A stretch of DNA of 64,000 nt from Dipteris shenzhenensis (Eukaryota > Polypodiophyta > Polypodiopsida > Gleicheniales), in the NCBI GenBank assembly GCA_047967505.1, contig CM106538.1; one strand, given 5' to 3'. Both the position numbers and the translations under genes were made by a program. Of this stretch, positions 24,091 to 36,179 are shown one piece after another (positions within the stretch are counted from its first letter, which is position 1; each line of letters starts with the position of its first letter). A model generated the notes under the pieces. That model saw nothing but the letters and a program-made list of their open reading frames with translations, ran no database searches and had not been told where the DNA came from.

Positions 24091-24879
24091 AACCTTCAAT
24101 TTTAATGATCCATATGGGTGTGGTGCCTAGTGACAGGTGGCAAAGCTACAGCAAAAGGTTGTGCGATGATAAGTGATTAGGTGGCATAGGCCAGAGACTG
24201 CGCTGTGCGCAGTAGTGCAGAGATGCCATGTGTCGAGCTATGCAGTGTTCAAAACAAATACATTGTGTCTCAGTATTACGCTAGTGCACCTTCATGACAT
24301 CGAAAAAATTTTTGAGGAGAGCACGGGTCCGCACAAAATTCAAATATTCACCCAGGAGCGCATTACGTCGCGGCCCCAAAATGGCCTCGAAAATACTTCC
24401 ACAATTGACTACACCCAAGCAAACGTTAACCCTATTGCATTCACTTCTTGCACTCTTTACGAGTCTATTTATTCCAGCATCAATCCTACATTAAAGGAAA
24501 GAAATTAGCACATTGAGCTTGTGAGCTCAAAAGCAGCTTGTTACATCCACAAGAAGAAGAATTGTCAGATCCATGAGTAAAGTCTCTTGATACACACTGG
24601 GTAAGCCTTTGACATAGAGCCACAAACATTCTCCAGCATGGACCAATTCTATTTCTCATTCTTATTTAAGTGGTGATATTCCATTCATGATTCCAAATGA
24701 AATCCACGAATCGGAAGAACAAAACTAGCAAAAAATTGTATTGCTCGCTATACAAGCATTGACTTAGTTTGAATTGCCATACTCATGTTGCAATAGCTCC
24801 CTTGGCTAGCAATCACGAATTCCTCTTGATTTTGGCATGAATTGAATTCTTACAAAATACACAATGAGATCAGATTATG

Positions 24880-25497
24880 TGCCATGGGAGATATTCGATT
24901 TATGTTTCAAACATAGATTTACAATAACTACAAAATTTAAGCATTGAACTCATTCGAAATAACAAATCCTCATGTTGAAACCCAATGCATTACTTCTTTT
25001 TTCCTACTCCATGAGGGCAAATGCATAAAGGGAAGCTAGTTAAAAGATATTGGGAGACATGTCTATAGCAATAGAGATGTTTTTCACTAATTTGGCTAAG
25101 GCAAATGCATAAAGTTCCTTGATGGGATAGAGCTTGTGGAAAGGGAAAGCGAGTTGGATCCCCTTTTCTTGACTAATTCCACCATAGAATGGTGTTTTTT
25201 CAAACTTTTTATAATGGGAGCCATTTTCCATTGATTTGGCCGACCAAGTGCGTAAACATCCTCAAGTCCATCAGAGTATCCTCAAGTGGGTATTCATCAT
25301 CAAGTCCATCAGAGTATCCATAAGGATGTCTAAGTTTATGTTCTTGAGATTGTGGTATGACCAAATGAGCATTAGATCAGTCTTGCTTGATTGATTCCAC
25401 CATAAACTCTATGATTCATACTTTCTATACTATGTTGGGATCCATTTCTCATTTGTTTGCTTAGGTAGAAATGGACTCAAGTTAGGCAAGATGTATG
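24880..25497. other. Region D of unit 1, left of element B1; no gene seen
   Basis: AT-rich. This part and 31035-31666 are absent from unit 2, where CAGATTATGT joins directly to AACTATAGC. TGT is shared at both ends, so a microhomology deletion in unit 2 is the simplest reading. A reverse 63-codon ORF (25040-25231) has no recognised motif. Confidence 0.6.
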
Positions 25498-25849
25498 TGT
25501 TGAGATATTGAGCTCCACTCGCGATATGTCAGGGTGACCATTGTGCATTTATGTCACCGACTTGTTAGCTACAGATGCGGTTGGTACACTGCCCACGAAT
25601 AATAGCTGGATGACAGCTATCCTTATCTACACTAGTTCGTGGCTCAGTTAGTATGCCACCTTAGTTAGTTGAGTTTGGTTTGAGACCCACATATAGGGTT
25701 CTTCTATTTCTTTATACTAGAGTTCTTTTGGCTTTCACAACTAAGAAGAGGAAAACTATTTTCAGCCTCCACCTTTGTGTGTATTCCCCCATTGTGCTTG
25801 TGAGAAAGCCTCAAGTGAGACTGCTTCCCTCTCTCCCACTATCTTCACA
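25498..25849 (+). repeat. B1 5' LTR
   Basis: TGTTGAGATATTGAG to ATCTTCACA, with TG...CA ends. Contains CATATAGGG, a possible TATA region. Confidence 0.95.
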
Positions 25850-25861
25850 TGGTATCAGAGC
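25850..25861 (+). other. B1 primer-binding site
   Basis: TGGTATCAGAGC directly after the LTR, matching initiator methionine tRNA. A ~490-base leader follows, with no gene of its own. Confidence 0.95.
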
Positions 25862-26351
25862 CTTGTTCGTGGTAAGGAGCTCAAGAAAGCAAACCAAGTT
25901 CGCGGTGTCCTGGTAAGAGGACCAGTGTTGCTTTCCTATTTCGAGTTTAGGAGCAAATCTCTGCAGGTAGCATAGCCAGAAGTGCAAGAGTGCACTGTCT
26001 CAGATTGAGACGCCCTTCGCGGTGTGGCGAGAGCACAGTTCTGATTTGAGGCCATTTCGGGGCCCGTTTTGAAGGCGGAAGTTCTTCGCAGGCACTTAGA
26101 AAAAGGCCCTATTTTTGCTATGCGACCACTGCTCTGCTGGTCAGTGAGAAGTTACCAGATAAATTGCATCGTATGCCTATGCACAGAGATATTGGGAGTT
26201 GCAGAATCATCCTTATTGCCTGTTGATGCAAAATCGTCACTAGGAAGTGATTGTGTGGTCAAAAACCACTTTCGTTAGTTTTGTAGATTTGCCCTTGTGA
26301 GGCAGAACCTGTGTTTTTTTGCAGTGACAGAATATTTTGCAGTGTTCTGTA

Positions 26352-29300
26352 ATGGCGTCTGATTATCTTTCACAGATTGTCACTGAAAAGCTTGACAAGA
26401 ACAACTTCCAAGCATGGAAGTTTAGAATGATGAATTTCCTTATGGGAAAAGGCTACTGGGAGTTCATTACAGGAAATGAAGAAGAACCAGTTCTTCCTAA
26501 TGTTCCCAATCAACAGGAAATGCAGGCATTTAAAGGATGGCATGAGAGAGCCAGAAAAGTTATGTACTGGCTGTCTATCAGTATTTCAGATTCAATGATT
26601 GTGCATATTCAGGATGCAAGTACGCCAAAGGTGGCATGGGATACTTTGGCTAAAATGTACAGCACAAATACGCAGGCCAGGAAAATGTAGCTCAAGCAGG
26701 AGCTGCACAATGTGCAGAGAGAAAATATGAGCATCAATGACTACCACATGAAGGTGAAGAAAATTGCGGATGCACTTGCTTCCATTGGGTCGCCAGTGGA
26801 TGATGACGATTTAGTTTCTATGACCTTGAATGGTCTAGGAAAGGATTATGCACAGTTCCAGACATCCATTGCCATCCGTGAAAAATTTCTTGATTTTGAG
26901 GAGTTGATTGCTCTTCTAATTTCTGAAGAGCAGAGAAATGGTGGTGCATCTTCTTCAGAAGGAACTTCAAAAGAAACTATCTTCTACTCAAATGTTAGAA
27001 GAGGTAGAGGTAGAGGTAGAGGAGGCCGATCTGCAGGCTGTGGTAGAAATCAGAATATGCAGCAAACTCAAGAAAACCAGTCCTATGCAGGAGGATGTGG
27101 TAACTCTAGAGGCAGGGGGAGCCAAAGAGGTCGTGGTGGATGGTAGAGAGGCCAAAATGCAAACAGTAATGTTGAATGCTACTACTATGGTAAAATGGGG
27201 CATATGGCTAAAAACTGCTATAAAAAGCAGAATGACATTATGAATGGAAAATTGCAGCAAGGCAATCATGCATCCTCTAGTAGATAGGGTGATGACAGAA
27301 ATGAGCATTTGTTTATGGTGCAACATATGACAAATTCTGTGACAAGTGTAGAAGAAAGCAATGATGTGTGGTATGTTGATTCAGGTGCGTCAAACCACAT
27401 GTGACAGGTCATGCTGAATGGATGCAGGATGCATGGAAAATGGAAAAACCAGCATTTGTGGAGACTGGTGATGATACTGCACATCCTATTGTGCAGATTG
27501 GAAAAATTCCTTTGTCTATGCAGGATGGGAAAAAGAAATACTTGTCTGATGTATTTCATGTCCCGAACATCACCAAGAACCTGGTTTCTATTGGTCAAAT
27601 GGTTGAGCAGGGCTTGTAGGTCAGATTCAATCCTCATGGATGCTTTGTTGAGGATATGAAAAATAATGGTCGCTTGATAGCAAAAGGAAAGAAGAACGGC
27701 AGGATGTTTACGCTGGATGCGGACATGCCTGAATTGAGTGCAGCAATGTTTGCACATGGGACTGGTGTAGTTGCAGATATTGATATCTGGCATAAACGCA
27801 TTGGTCATGTTAATGTACATCGACTTAAATCAATGCAGGCCCAAAATATTGTTGTAGGATTGCCTAAATTCAAGGTTGCAGAAATGCACAAGGTTTGTGA
27901 AGCCTGTCAATTTGGGAAACAGGCAAGGAAACCTTTTCCTAAGCATGTTCAAGAGAGTTAAAAGCCATTGGAATTAATCCACTCTGATGTGTGGACTACT
28001 AAAGCTGCATCTATTGGAGGCTGTCACTATTTTGTCACCTTTATTGATGACTTCAGCAGAAAACTTTGGGTGTATTTTATGAAAAAGAAAAGTGAAGTGT
28101 TTGGGCACTTCAAAGCTTTTAAAGCTATGGTTAAAAAAGAAACAGGCCTGCAAATAAAATGCCTAAGGTTAGATGGAGGGGGAGAGTACCTCTCAAATGA
28201 GTTTGCAAGGTTCCTGCAGGAGCATGGCATAAAGCAGCAATATTCATGTAGTCATACCCCACAGCAAATCGGAATTGCAGAAAGGAAAAAGAGGCATATT
28301 GGAGAGGTATCTCGGGCCATGCTAAATAAAAAAGATCTACCAGATTATTATTGGGCTGAAGTAGTTGCTACAACAGTTTATATAATGAACAGGACTCCCA
28401 CTGCAGCAATACATGGCATGACGCCAGAGGAGATGTATACTGGTAGGAAACCAGACATTTCTCATTTGAAAATTTTTGGTTGCATTGCCTATGTTCATGT
28501 GCCAGATGAGTTGAGGTCCAAGTTGGATCCAAAGGCTGAGAAGTGCATCTTTATCGGTTATTCTCTGCAGCAGAAAGGGTATATATGCTATAACCCTTCT
28601 ACATGTAAGTTCACAGTGAGCAGAGATGTTGTTTTTTATGAGATGAGCAGCTGGTATAAACTAGTAAATGTGATGATTGATGTAGATGCACAAAATGGTA
28701 ATGCTGCACAAAATGCACAGCAGCAATCACAAAATATCAGTGGACCTGCAGTGTCCTCTAGCAATGGTTCGCATACTTCGCCATGGACAGGTAGATTGAG
28801 ATCAGGAGAATCTCCTCAAAGCAATGCAGATAGTGGTATGCAAGTATCACGAAAAGAAAAAGAGAAGGTAGATCAGCCCATGTTTGATGTGAATGCAGGT
28901 CACTCTTATGTGGATGGTGAATCCAGTGGCTCAGAGCAGAGCATTGATGATGAGTTGGGTATTCCTTCTGTTGTTACACCTGGAGTAAGGAAGACCAGGG
29001 ATGTTTTGAGAGCACCTAGAAGTGAGCTTCTTTTGCGCAGGTCTACCAGGGTTAGGTATCCTATGGATAGGCTGAAATATGATGGATTTACAGCCATTCA
29101 CTATGCCTATATGGTCAAAGTGATACAGGAACTAGAACCTATTTCTTTTGAGCAAGCCATGGGAAAAGAAAAATGGGAGAAAGCCATGGATGAAGAAATG
29201 GATGCCTTGGATGCAAATGCAACATGGGAATTGGTGCCTTTGCCTAAAGACAAGAATGCAATTGGCTGTAAATGGGTTTATAAGGTGAAGCATAATGCAG

Positions 29301-30664
29301 ATGGTTCTGTGAACAGATACAAGGCAAGATTAGTTGTCAAGGGGTATGCACAGTCATATGGCATTGATTATGAAGAAACATTCAGCCCAGTTGCAAGGAT
29401 TGCGATTGTAAGAGCAAACATTGCTATGGCTGCATCAAAGGGATGGTCTTTACATCAAATGGATGTAAAGAATGCCTTCTTGCATGGTGATTTGCAAGAA
29501 GAGGTCTATATGGAGCAGCCACCAGGTTATGCGCACGCTGTTCATCCTGAGTTTGTTTGTAGGTTGAAGAAAGCCTTGTATGGCTTGAAGCAAGCACCTA
29601 GAGCATGGTCTAACAAGATAGGACAGTATCTTGTTACTATTGGCTTTCAGATTTCCAAGGCAGATTTCTCACTCTATGTGATAAAAACAGAGAAAGGTAT
29701 TATGCTGCTTGTCATTTATGTTGATGATTTGATCATCACAGGTGATAGTGATGAAGACATCCTTCATGTGAAAATGCTATTGAAGCAGAAGTTTGAGATG
29801 AAGGATTTGGGAGAGCTGCGTTATTTCTTGGGCATTGAGGTGATTAGATCACCAAGTGGGATACAGCTCTTGCAGAGGCAGTATGGACTGGACATGCTGT
29901 CCAAATATGGGATGACAGGCTGTAAGCATATTTCAGTTCCTTTGGAGCAGAATGTGAAGCTGAGCGCAGATGCAGGTGAGCTTCTGGAAGACCCTACTAT
30001 GTACAGACGCATAGTAGGAAGTTTGATTTACATGACTATTACCAGGCCAGATTTGAGATATGCTGTTGGGTTGGTAAGTCAGTTTATGCAGGCTCCAAGG
30101 AAACCGCATCTGGATGCAGCTAGACGCATACTCAGGTATGTGAAGTCCACATTGCAGTATGGACTATTTTATGAGGCTGGGGTTCAGATACAGTTGCATG
30201 GATACACTGATGCTGATTGGGCTGGTAGTATTTCTGATAGACGATCTACCAGTGGATATGTGTTCTCTTTTAGTAGTGTTGCAGTCACTTGGAGCAGCAA
30301 GAAATAGCCTACAGTTGCCTTGTCGAGCACAGAGGCTGAGTACAGGGGTGCAGCAATGGCTGCATGTGAGGTAGCTTGGTTGCATAAGCTACTCTATGAT
30401 ATGCATCAATCTACAGATGGGCCAGTTGTCATTTATTGTGACAACATGAGCAGTATACACTTGGCAAATAACCCAGTCTATCATGCTAGAACAAAGCACA
30501 TTGAGGTGCATTATCACTATGTGCGGGAGAAGGTTTTACTAGGTCTTATTGATCTAGTTTATGTCAGCACAGAGGATCAGATAGCTGACATATTCACAAG
30601 GCATTGGAAGCAAAGAAGCTACACAAGTTCAGAGACCTGCTTGGTGTGCAGGAATTGGGATTGA
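26352..30664 (+). pseudogene. B1 gag-pol polyprotein (interrupted)
   Basis: Start ATG at 26352 (MASDYLSQIVTEKLD), capsid with FQAWKFRMMNFLMGKG. The zinc knuckle near 27177-27218 reads CYYYGKMGHMAKNC, so the second Cys is lost (B2 has CYYCGKMGHMAKDC). Protease WYVDSGASNHM is near 27369, followed by a 2-base insertion. Integrase (27968 onward) has HSDVW, LDGGGEY and IAERKK. RT has YVDD at 29717-29728. RNase H has YTDADWAG, STEAEYRG and CDNMSS. TAG stops at 26688, 27144, 27285, 27617 and 30305 all fall where B2 has CAG, fitting C-to-T decay. The C-terminus is frameshifted near 30600. The longest open piece is 779 codons. Confidence 0.9.
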
Positions 30665-30668
30665 GCTC

Positions 30669-30677
30669 GAGGGGGAG
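30669..30677 (+). other. B1 polypurine tract
   Basis: GAGGGGGAG immediately before the 3' LTR, the usual plus-strand priming site. Confidence 0.9.
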
Positions 30678-31029
30678 TGTTGAGATATCGAGCTCCACTC
30701 GCGATATGCCAGGGTGACTGTTGTGCATTTATGTCACCGACTTGTTAGCTACAGATGCGGTTGGTACACCACCCACGAATAATAGCTGGATGATAGCTAT
30801 CCTTATCTACACTAGTTCGTGGCTCAGTTAGTATGCCACCTTAGTTAGTTGAGTTTGGTTTGAGACCCACATATAGGGTTCTTTTATTTCTTTGTACTAG
30901 AGTTCTTTTGGCTTTCACAACTAAGAAGAGGAAAACTGTTTTCAGCCTCCACCTTTGTGTGTATTCCCCCATTGTGCTTGTGAGAAAGCCTCAAGTGAGA
31001 CTCCTTCCCTCTCTCCCACTATCTTCACA
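30678..31029 (+). repeat. B1 3' LTR
   Basis: 352 bp from TGTTGAGATATCGAG to ATCTTCACA, followed by TSD GTATG. Confidence 0.95.
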
Positions 31030-31034
31030 GTATG

Positions 31035-31549
31035 CAAGTTTCTAATACTTGATTAGATGAACTTTTAACTAGAACATGGGAGAATTGGATCTCCATTGCT
31101 TTCCCATTCCTTCTTCTTACACTTTCTATATGAATGGAGCCATTTTTGCCTAATTTGGCTAAGGTGAGTGTCTAAAGGGACTCAAGTTAGGAAATGAGTG
31201 AAAATTTCACTAAAAAATGGTATTGATATTGTGCACAGCCACTCGAGCATTTGATTGGATTTGTTTGACTACTTCTATAACAAAAAGTCAATTTTCACAC
31301 TTTTATACCAAGGGAGTCATTTTTTAAACTTTGATTGGATTTGTTTTCCTACTTCTACAACAAATAACACCTTAATTGGATTTGTTTGACTATTTCTACA
31401 ACAAGTGAGTACAAGCATTTGTGAGCACTACCTTCAAATTGGTTCTGTCAAAGGAAAACAATTGTAAAGATGATCGAATCATTAATTCGTAGCACCAATG
31501 ATGGAAGCCCATGCATAGGAAAGTCCAAATGATGTGCAAACTGTGTGTA

Positions 31550-31605
<56 letters not shown>

Positions 31606-32047
31606 AACCAAAATGGAAGGGGGACACTTGGCAAGAAAGTGTGTGGGACACTTTTTAACAAAAGTGTAACTATAGCATTGCCTTGAAGGCAGTGCTAACA
31701 AACAACCAATTTTCACACTTTTTATACCAAGTGATTCATTCTTTAATGATTTGGCCAACTAGAAGGGTAAATGGCCTTGAACAAGGAAATGAGTGGCAAG
31801 ACATCATAACTGATGCTGAGCCATATTTCATTGATTTGGAAAAACCAAGTCTATTGAGGGACTAGACCAATGAAATAAGTTTTTAAGGTCCTCCTTCTTG
31901 ATGGGTTTGATGTTGTAGAAAGGCAACATTATCATTATATTCCCCTTCTCCATCATTGATTTAATTTTTTCACCATAAATTACATTTTTCCACACTTTCT
32001 ATAGCACATGACCCATTTCATGGAACATTACCCCATGCTATCAAAAG
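31035..32047. other. Region D of unit 1, right of B1; no gene seen
   Basis: Contains three degenerate copies of ATTGGATTTGTTTGACTA and CTTCTACAACAA at 31250-31405. From 31667 it matches unit 2 (52101-52734), which additionally carries a MITE. A 60-codon ORF at 31683-31865 is not recognised. Confidence 0.6.
31542..31602. repeat. (GT)n(GA)n compound microsatellite
   Basis: GT run passing directly into a GA run. Lies in the part absent from unit 2. Confidence 0.95.
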
Positions 32048-32370
32048 AAACTATGTGTGATTACGTATGACTGAATGTTTATTAAGCAATGGGTTTATGA
32101 TTTATTCAAATTTCACATGTTGAGTTAAAGAGTTGCTAACAAGGGTTATATTCATGTGCACTTCTAGTCATACACCTGTAGCCCTAGTTATAACATAAGG
32201 TATTAGAGCACAAAGGATATTGTGCCTATGTTTGTATTCTAACTCTTCTATTGAGTTGTAGACGATGCTGGGAGATAGGTGGCCAAGATGGCATGAGAAG
32301 AAGCAAACTTTTTTTCTTCTCCCATATTGTGGGAAGTGGTTGGCATCAATGGGGTTAGAGGATTTGTAAC

Positions 32371-32667
32371 TGTTGGGATATCTCAAGGTGTATGCCTCAG
32401 GCACACCTTATGTTTCTATGTGTGAGTGCTAGAGGCACAGTTAGGTGCCCACAAGCACAGTTAGGTGGTGGAAAGCCACATAGGATGATTGAGAGAATCT
32501 AGGAGCAGATTGAGGAGATGATTGTGGAGCTCTGAAGTCATCAATGATGTCAGTGAGCATGTATGAGGTGCCTACTTAAGGACCTCACTCTTCTTCATTC
32601 TAAAAGCAAGTAATGCAAGTATTCTGAGTTTGTGTCCACTCTTTCCTTTCCTTTCAGCTTTCCAACA
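32371..32667 (+). repeat. Short LTR element, 5' LTR
   Basis: TGTTGGGATATCTCAAGG to CTTTCCAACA, 297 bp. Confidence 0.95.
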
Positions 32668-32679
32668 TGGTATCAGAGC
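32668..32679 (+). other. Short LTR element, primer-binding site
   Basis: TGGTATCAGAGC directly after the LTR, the same tRNA primer as families A and B. Confidence 0.95.
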
Positions 32680-32713
32680 CATTTGATCCTCCTTGAGCCC
32701 ATTTCTACCACAT

Positions 32714-32741
32714 CATCTTCTTCTTCTTCTTCTTCTTCTTC
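32714..32741. repeat. (TCT)n microsatellite
   Basis: Trinucleotide run in the leader of the short LTR element. It gives the serine run in a spurious 80-codon ORF starting in the LTR (32632-32874). Confidence 0.9.
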
Positions 32742-33524
32742 ACCATCTCTCCCTCTTCTCCCAAAAATTTGCTTGAGCTTGTTCTCCTCCAATCCTCAAC
32801 CATTTCCCACGCCCTTTCTGCTAGAGATCCCTCTTATTAGGGCAAATTTCGGGCTGCAAGCAATTGGAGAATAACCCACTCTGCTGGTAGTCATTGCATG
32901 AACTTCATCGAACCTTCTTCCTGCAAGTTCTCTGCACCTGCTCTGTCTTTGTCTAATTCCTTTCAGGGCAAGCTTCTCCATACCTAGAGCTACCTTGTGC
33001 TGAAATCTGAGTAGCAATGGCTGCATATTGAAGGAGAAAACAGAGAAAAACCAGTCGACTTTGTTCAAGAAGGTGAAGGCAACCTGACGCATATTTTCGC
33101 CTCTTCTTCCAAGAGGATCTACTATGGTATACCAGCTTTCTTTTGCCTTAGAAAGCCCCCTTTCTTTTGCTTTGAAGAGTGTGATATGAGCCCTCTAAGT
33201 TCAGCTCTCTCTAGTTTTGAAAGTTTTGACATACTTTTGAAAATGATGCTACATAAAATGCTACTCTAGCATTTCTGGTCTTTTGAAGTTTTTAATAACT
33301 TCACTACAAGTGTTGCTTCAGTTTTGTTTTGACTTGCTAGACCTGGTTGTGATTGGAAAGTGTTTATTTCATTCACTTCTATGAAGCATGCAAAAAGTAG
33401 CATCATTGTTTGAAAACTAGTCACTACTATTTGCTACATCAAGTGCCTATACTTTGGAAGTATTTCAGTTCTTTTTGCCTTGTAAGAGAGAAGACACTGC
33501 CCAATACCTGGGTTAGACCCTCTC

Positions 33525-33920
33525 ATGGCTTGCTTATGCAAAATATGTGAAAAGCCAAAACATAAAGCAATGTCTTGTTATGCTACAAAGGATGAAAATG
33601 TCAACCTAACTTCCTTGTTGAAGATTGCCAAAAAGGAAGCAACTACAAAGCTAGAGATCTACCCTCTCATGGCACTTTTATTTGACTCCAAGTACAAGAA
33701 AAAGATGAAGGTCAGATACCTAAGATATGCTTCTCTACACAACTATGGAGATGACAAGATAATTGTTCTCTTGAAGGATATGACTTTCAGATCCACTTGT
33801 TCTATCATAGTACCATCATCTTATAAGGCACTAGACACTGCCCATGTGGTAAGACCTTGCCTTGACATGGATATTTTGCCTCCACAAGATGAGGCATCCC
33901 ATGAAGATTATGCATTTTAA
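33525..33920 (+). CDS. Unknown 131-codon ORF in the short LTR element
   Basis: Open from ATG to TAA. N-terminus MACLCKICEKPKHKAMSCYA has four Cys and one His in a pattern like a small zinc-binding motif, though not the CCHC of gag. The middle is lysine-rich (KYKKKMKVRYLRY) and the end acidic. No gag, protease or polymerase motif and no family recognised. It is the only sizeable ORF of the internal region and is undamaged. It could be a captured host gene fragment, a remnant capsid, or chance. Confidence 0.45.
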   Translation: MACLCKICEKPKHKAMSCYATKDENVNLTSLLKIAKKEATTKLEIYPLMALLFDSKYKKKMKVRYLRYASLHNYGDDKIIVLLKDMTFRSTCSIIVPSSYKALDTAHVVRPCLDMDILPPQDEASHEDYAF

Positions 33921-34284
33921 ATCATCTCTATGTATGCTCCAGATCTCTCTTTTTATGTCAAGGTACTCAGCCTGGATAGTCCTCCAAAATGAATGAAAAT
34001 AAACTATTGTGTTTTGTGTGTTTTGTAAACACCTCTGGTCACCTTATGATGTAGGCCATGTGTATGTTTTGTTCCATGGTACCTCCTACAGACATTGTGT
34101 GCATGTACATGTAGGGGAGATAACCATTGGAAGGTCTGTTTGTATCCCTTTCTGTTTACCTTACACCCAAGGGAACCCTTGCTAGCATGAGAACCTAGCC
34201 ATAGATTAATCCTTGACCACCATGAGATGGCATGAGAAACTATGAGACTAGATGTATCCTTGACATAGCCTGAGGCATTTCCTT

Positions 34285-34293
34285 GAGGGGGGG
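34285..34293 (+). other. Short LTR element, polypurine tract
   Basis: GAGGGGGGG two bases before the 3' LTR. Confidence 0.85.
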
Positions 34294-34295
34294 TT

Positions 34296-34592
34296 TGTTG
34301 GGATATCTCAAGGTGTATGCCTCAGGCACACCTTATGTTTCTATGTGTGAGTGCTAGAGGCACAGTTAGGTGCCCACAAGCACACTTAGGTGGTGGAAAG
34401 CCACATAGGATGATTGAGAGAATCTAGGAGCAGATTGAGGAGATGATTGTGGAGCTCTGAAGTCATCAATGATGTCAGTGAGCATGTATGAGGTGCCTAC
34501 TTAAGGACCTCACTCTTCTTCATTCTAAAAGCAAGTAATGCAAGTATTCTGAGTTTGTGTCCACTCTTTCCTTTCCTTTCAGCTTTCCAACA
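34296..34592 (+). repeat. Short LTR element, 3' LTR
   Basis: 297 bp, identical to the 5' LTR except one G/C difference (CACACTTAGG against CACAGTTAGG). Confidence 0.95.
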
Positions 34593-34647
34593 GTAACTTG
34601 GGTCTTCTAGGAGAAGTTTATTCTCTTCCTACTTTCCCCTCGCTCTC

Positions 34648-34872
34648 CTATTTGCCCATTTGATTTATGGGTAGCCTTTCCAAGGGACACTTGAGTAAGA
34701 AGACCCTTCGATCCTTTGATTTTGACTTTGACCTGGATGGAGGTAGATGATTTTTCTCAACTTCAACCATTGTGTATTGCATATGGCCATAGAGCCTTGC
34801 TTTGATCAAATTGTCATGTCTAGTGAAGACCCCCACATCTTTTGTGGCTTTGTACATTGCATCAAGCCACAA
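34648..34872 (-). CDS. Unrecognised small ORF, unit 2 copy
   Basis: 74 codons, same start as the unit 1 copy (MWLDAMYKATKDVG). The C-terminus reads on to KCPLERLPINQMGK as in unit 3, so this is probably the less altered form. No family recognised. Confidence 0.2.
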   Translation of the reverse strand: MWLDAMYKATKDVGVFTRHDNLIKARLYGHMQYTMVEVEKNHLPPSRSKSKSKDRRVFLLKCPLERLPINQMGK

Positions 34873-36179
34873 GCCTCAAGTCGCCTCAAGTAGCATAACT
34901 ACTTGCTCCATAATGTTCCTGCCTATAGTTCTAGGCTGTACCGCCCTTTTCAAGTCATAAGCCTTGATGATTAGAAGGTTATCTCTATTTTCTATAGCTT
35001 TGTCTTTCCCTTGTCGTGAGTAACATGCATCATAGCTTCTTCATTCCACAAAGCCATGTGCAAATACATTTGCGAAAGACACAATTCTAAGATCTACTCC
35101 TTAGTGAGTGAATCTATTTTATTTTTTCCCATTCGAGATGGATTACTCCATGTCCTTAAATGCTGGATCAGAATGGTTTTAAATGCATAAGTTCCATCAA
35201 GACTGCACTTTTTATAAGCTCATGTAGTTTTGGCAAAAGTAACGACCTCCATCCTTAAAGCATGAGTGCAATGTCTTCATAGAAAGGACAAATGGAGCAT
35301 AGAAACAACAAAGTCTTCATCAGAAGACCAAAATTCATAAGCCTTAGATAACATGGAGCATATATGATCACACAATTCCATTTGATTTGATTTTGGATAG
35401 GTCATTTGAACCTACTCAAGAATAGCATCAATTTTGATTCAAATTACTACTTAGATTGGGACATGAGCTCATCTATAATAGTGAGTTGAACCTGAAACAT
35501 GTTGTGGAGGTAGCTCTATTGGGTCATTTTTTCCTTGGGTGTAGCCTTTTTTGGTGAGGTTCATGGACTTTTCTGTATATAGGTATCTTGCATGACCCAT
35601 AACTTATGCTTTGCTCAACGGAATTCAGCAAACTTTGTCTTCAAGTTGTAATACACATTCCAAACTTGAACATGAAAGGAAAAAATTATGTAATAAGAAT
35701 TTGGAACAAGACCGTAAAAGAATTACAAGTGCTATGTTTCTTGTGAAGCATGCATCCTGAAGACTATAGGATATAACAATTTATTCAAAAACATCAAAAT
35801 TTTATTCTATAGATACATGCAACCAAGTAATCATTCAAAAGTACACTACGTGAGCTTCTCCTCAACCCAAGGATGCACCTAAATGAGATCATTATGGATG
35901 GGTTAATGGGGCCTCCAATGTTGTGCTAAAGTGATGCATACCCATTTGGGGGCATGCTCCATAACTTTTTTTTGATTTGTTGAAAACCAAAACGGATTGA
36001 AAACTTGGAATCCAAACTATTAGGACAAGTGCATGGTGGTCTTAAAACGTTGATAGTTGATAGTATTGGTATCTAGATTCACCCTAAAATGGAAGAAGTT
36101 GGAAAGTGCAATTTGTGCATGTGAAAATATATTTTAATAAATCCGACACTATTTACAATTTTGAATTGTTTCTTTTTCC

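Larger units (their letters stand above)
22120..24879. other. Region C of unit 1, downstream of truncated pol
   Basis: Matches 49333-52100 and 62806-64000. It opens with short complementary phrases (GTGGCTCTCATTAGCCAC) and has a TATA-like TATAATATATATAAG near 22357. The 167-codon ORF seen in units 2 and 3 is broken here by an altered phrase (CATGTTGAACC) near 22713. Opposing ORFs of 66-160 codons remain. Also contains a foldback (23472-23625) and GCGCGGTGGT motif repeats. No recognised gene. Confidence 0.65.
25498..31029 (+). mobile_element. Full-length Ty1/copia element B1
   Basis: 5,532 bp with 352-bp LTRs and a 5-base TSD GTATG at 25493-25497 and 31030-31034. PBS and polypurine tract are in place, and the internal region encodes a gag-pol polyprotein in copia order. 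The LTRs differ at about 11 of 352 positions by hand count (ten transitions), so this is an older insertion than B2. The polyprotein has at least five TAG codons and frameshifts, so it is not autonomous. Confidence 0.95.
32371..34592 (+). mobile_element. Short non-autonomous LTR retrotransposon with unknown ORF
   Basis: 2,222 bp with 297-bp LTRs differing at one position by hand count, and a 5-base TSD GTAAC (32366-32370, 34593-34597). PBS and a G-rich polypurine tract are present. Internal region about 1.6 kb without gag, protease, integrase or RT, so it must be mobilised in trans. It contains one 131-codon ORF of unknown origin. The near-identical LTRs indicate a recent insertion. Units 1 and 3 have the empty site (GGATTTGTAACTTGGG). 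Confidence 0.95.
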
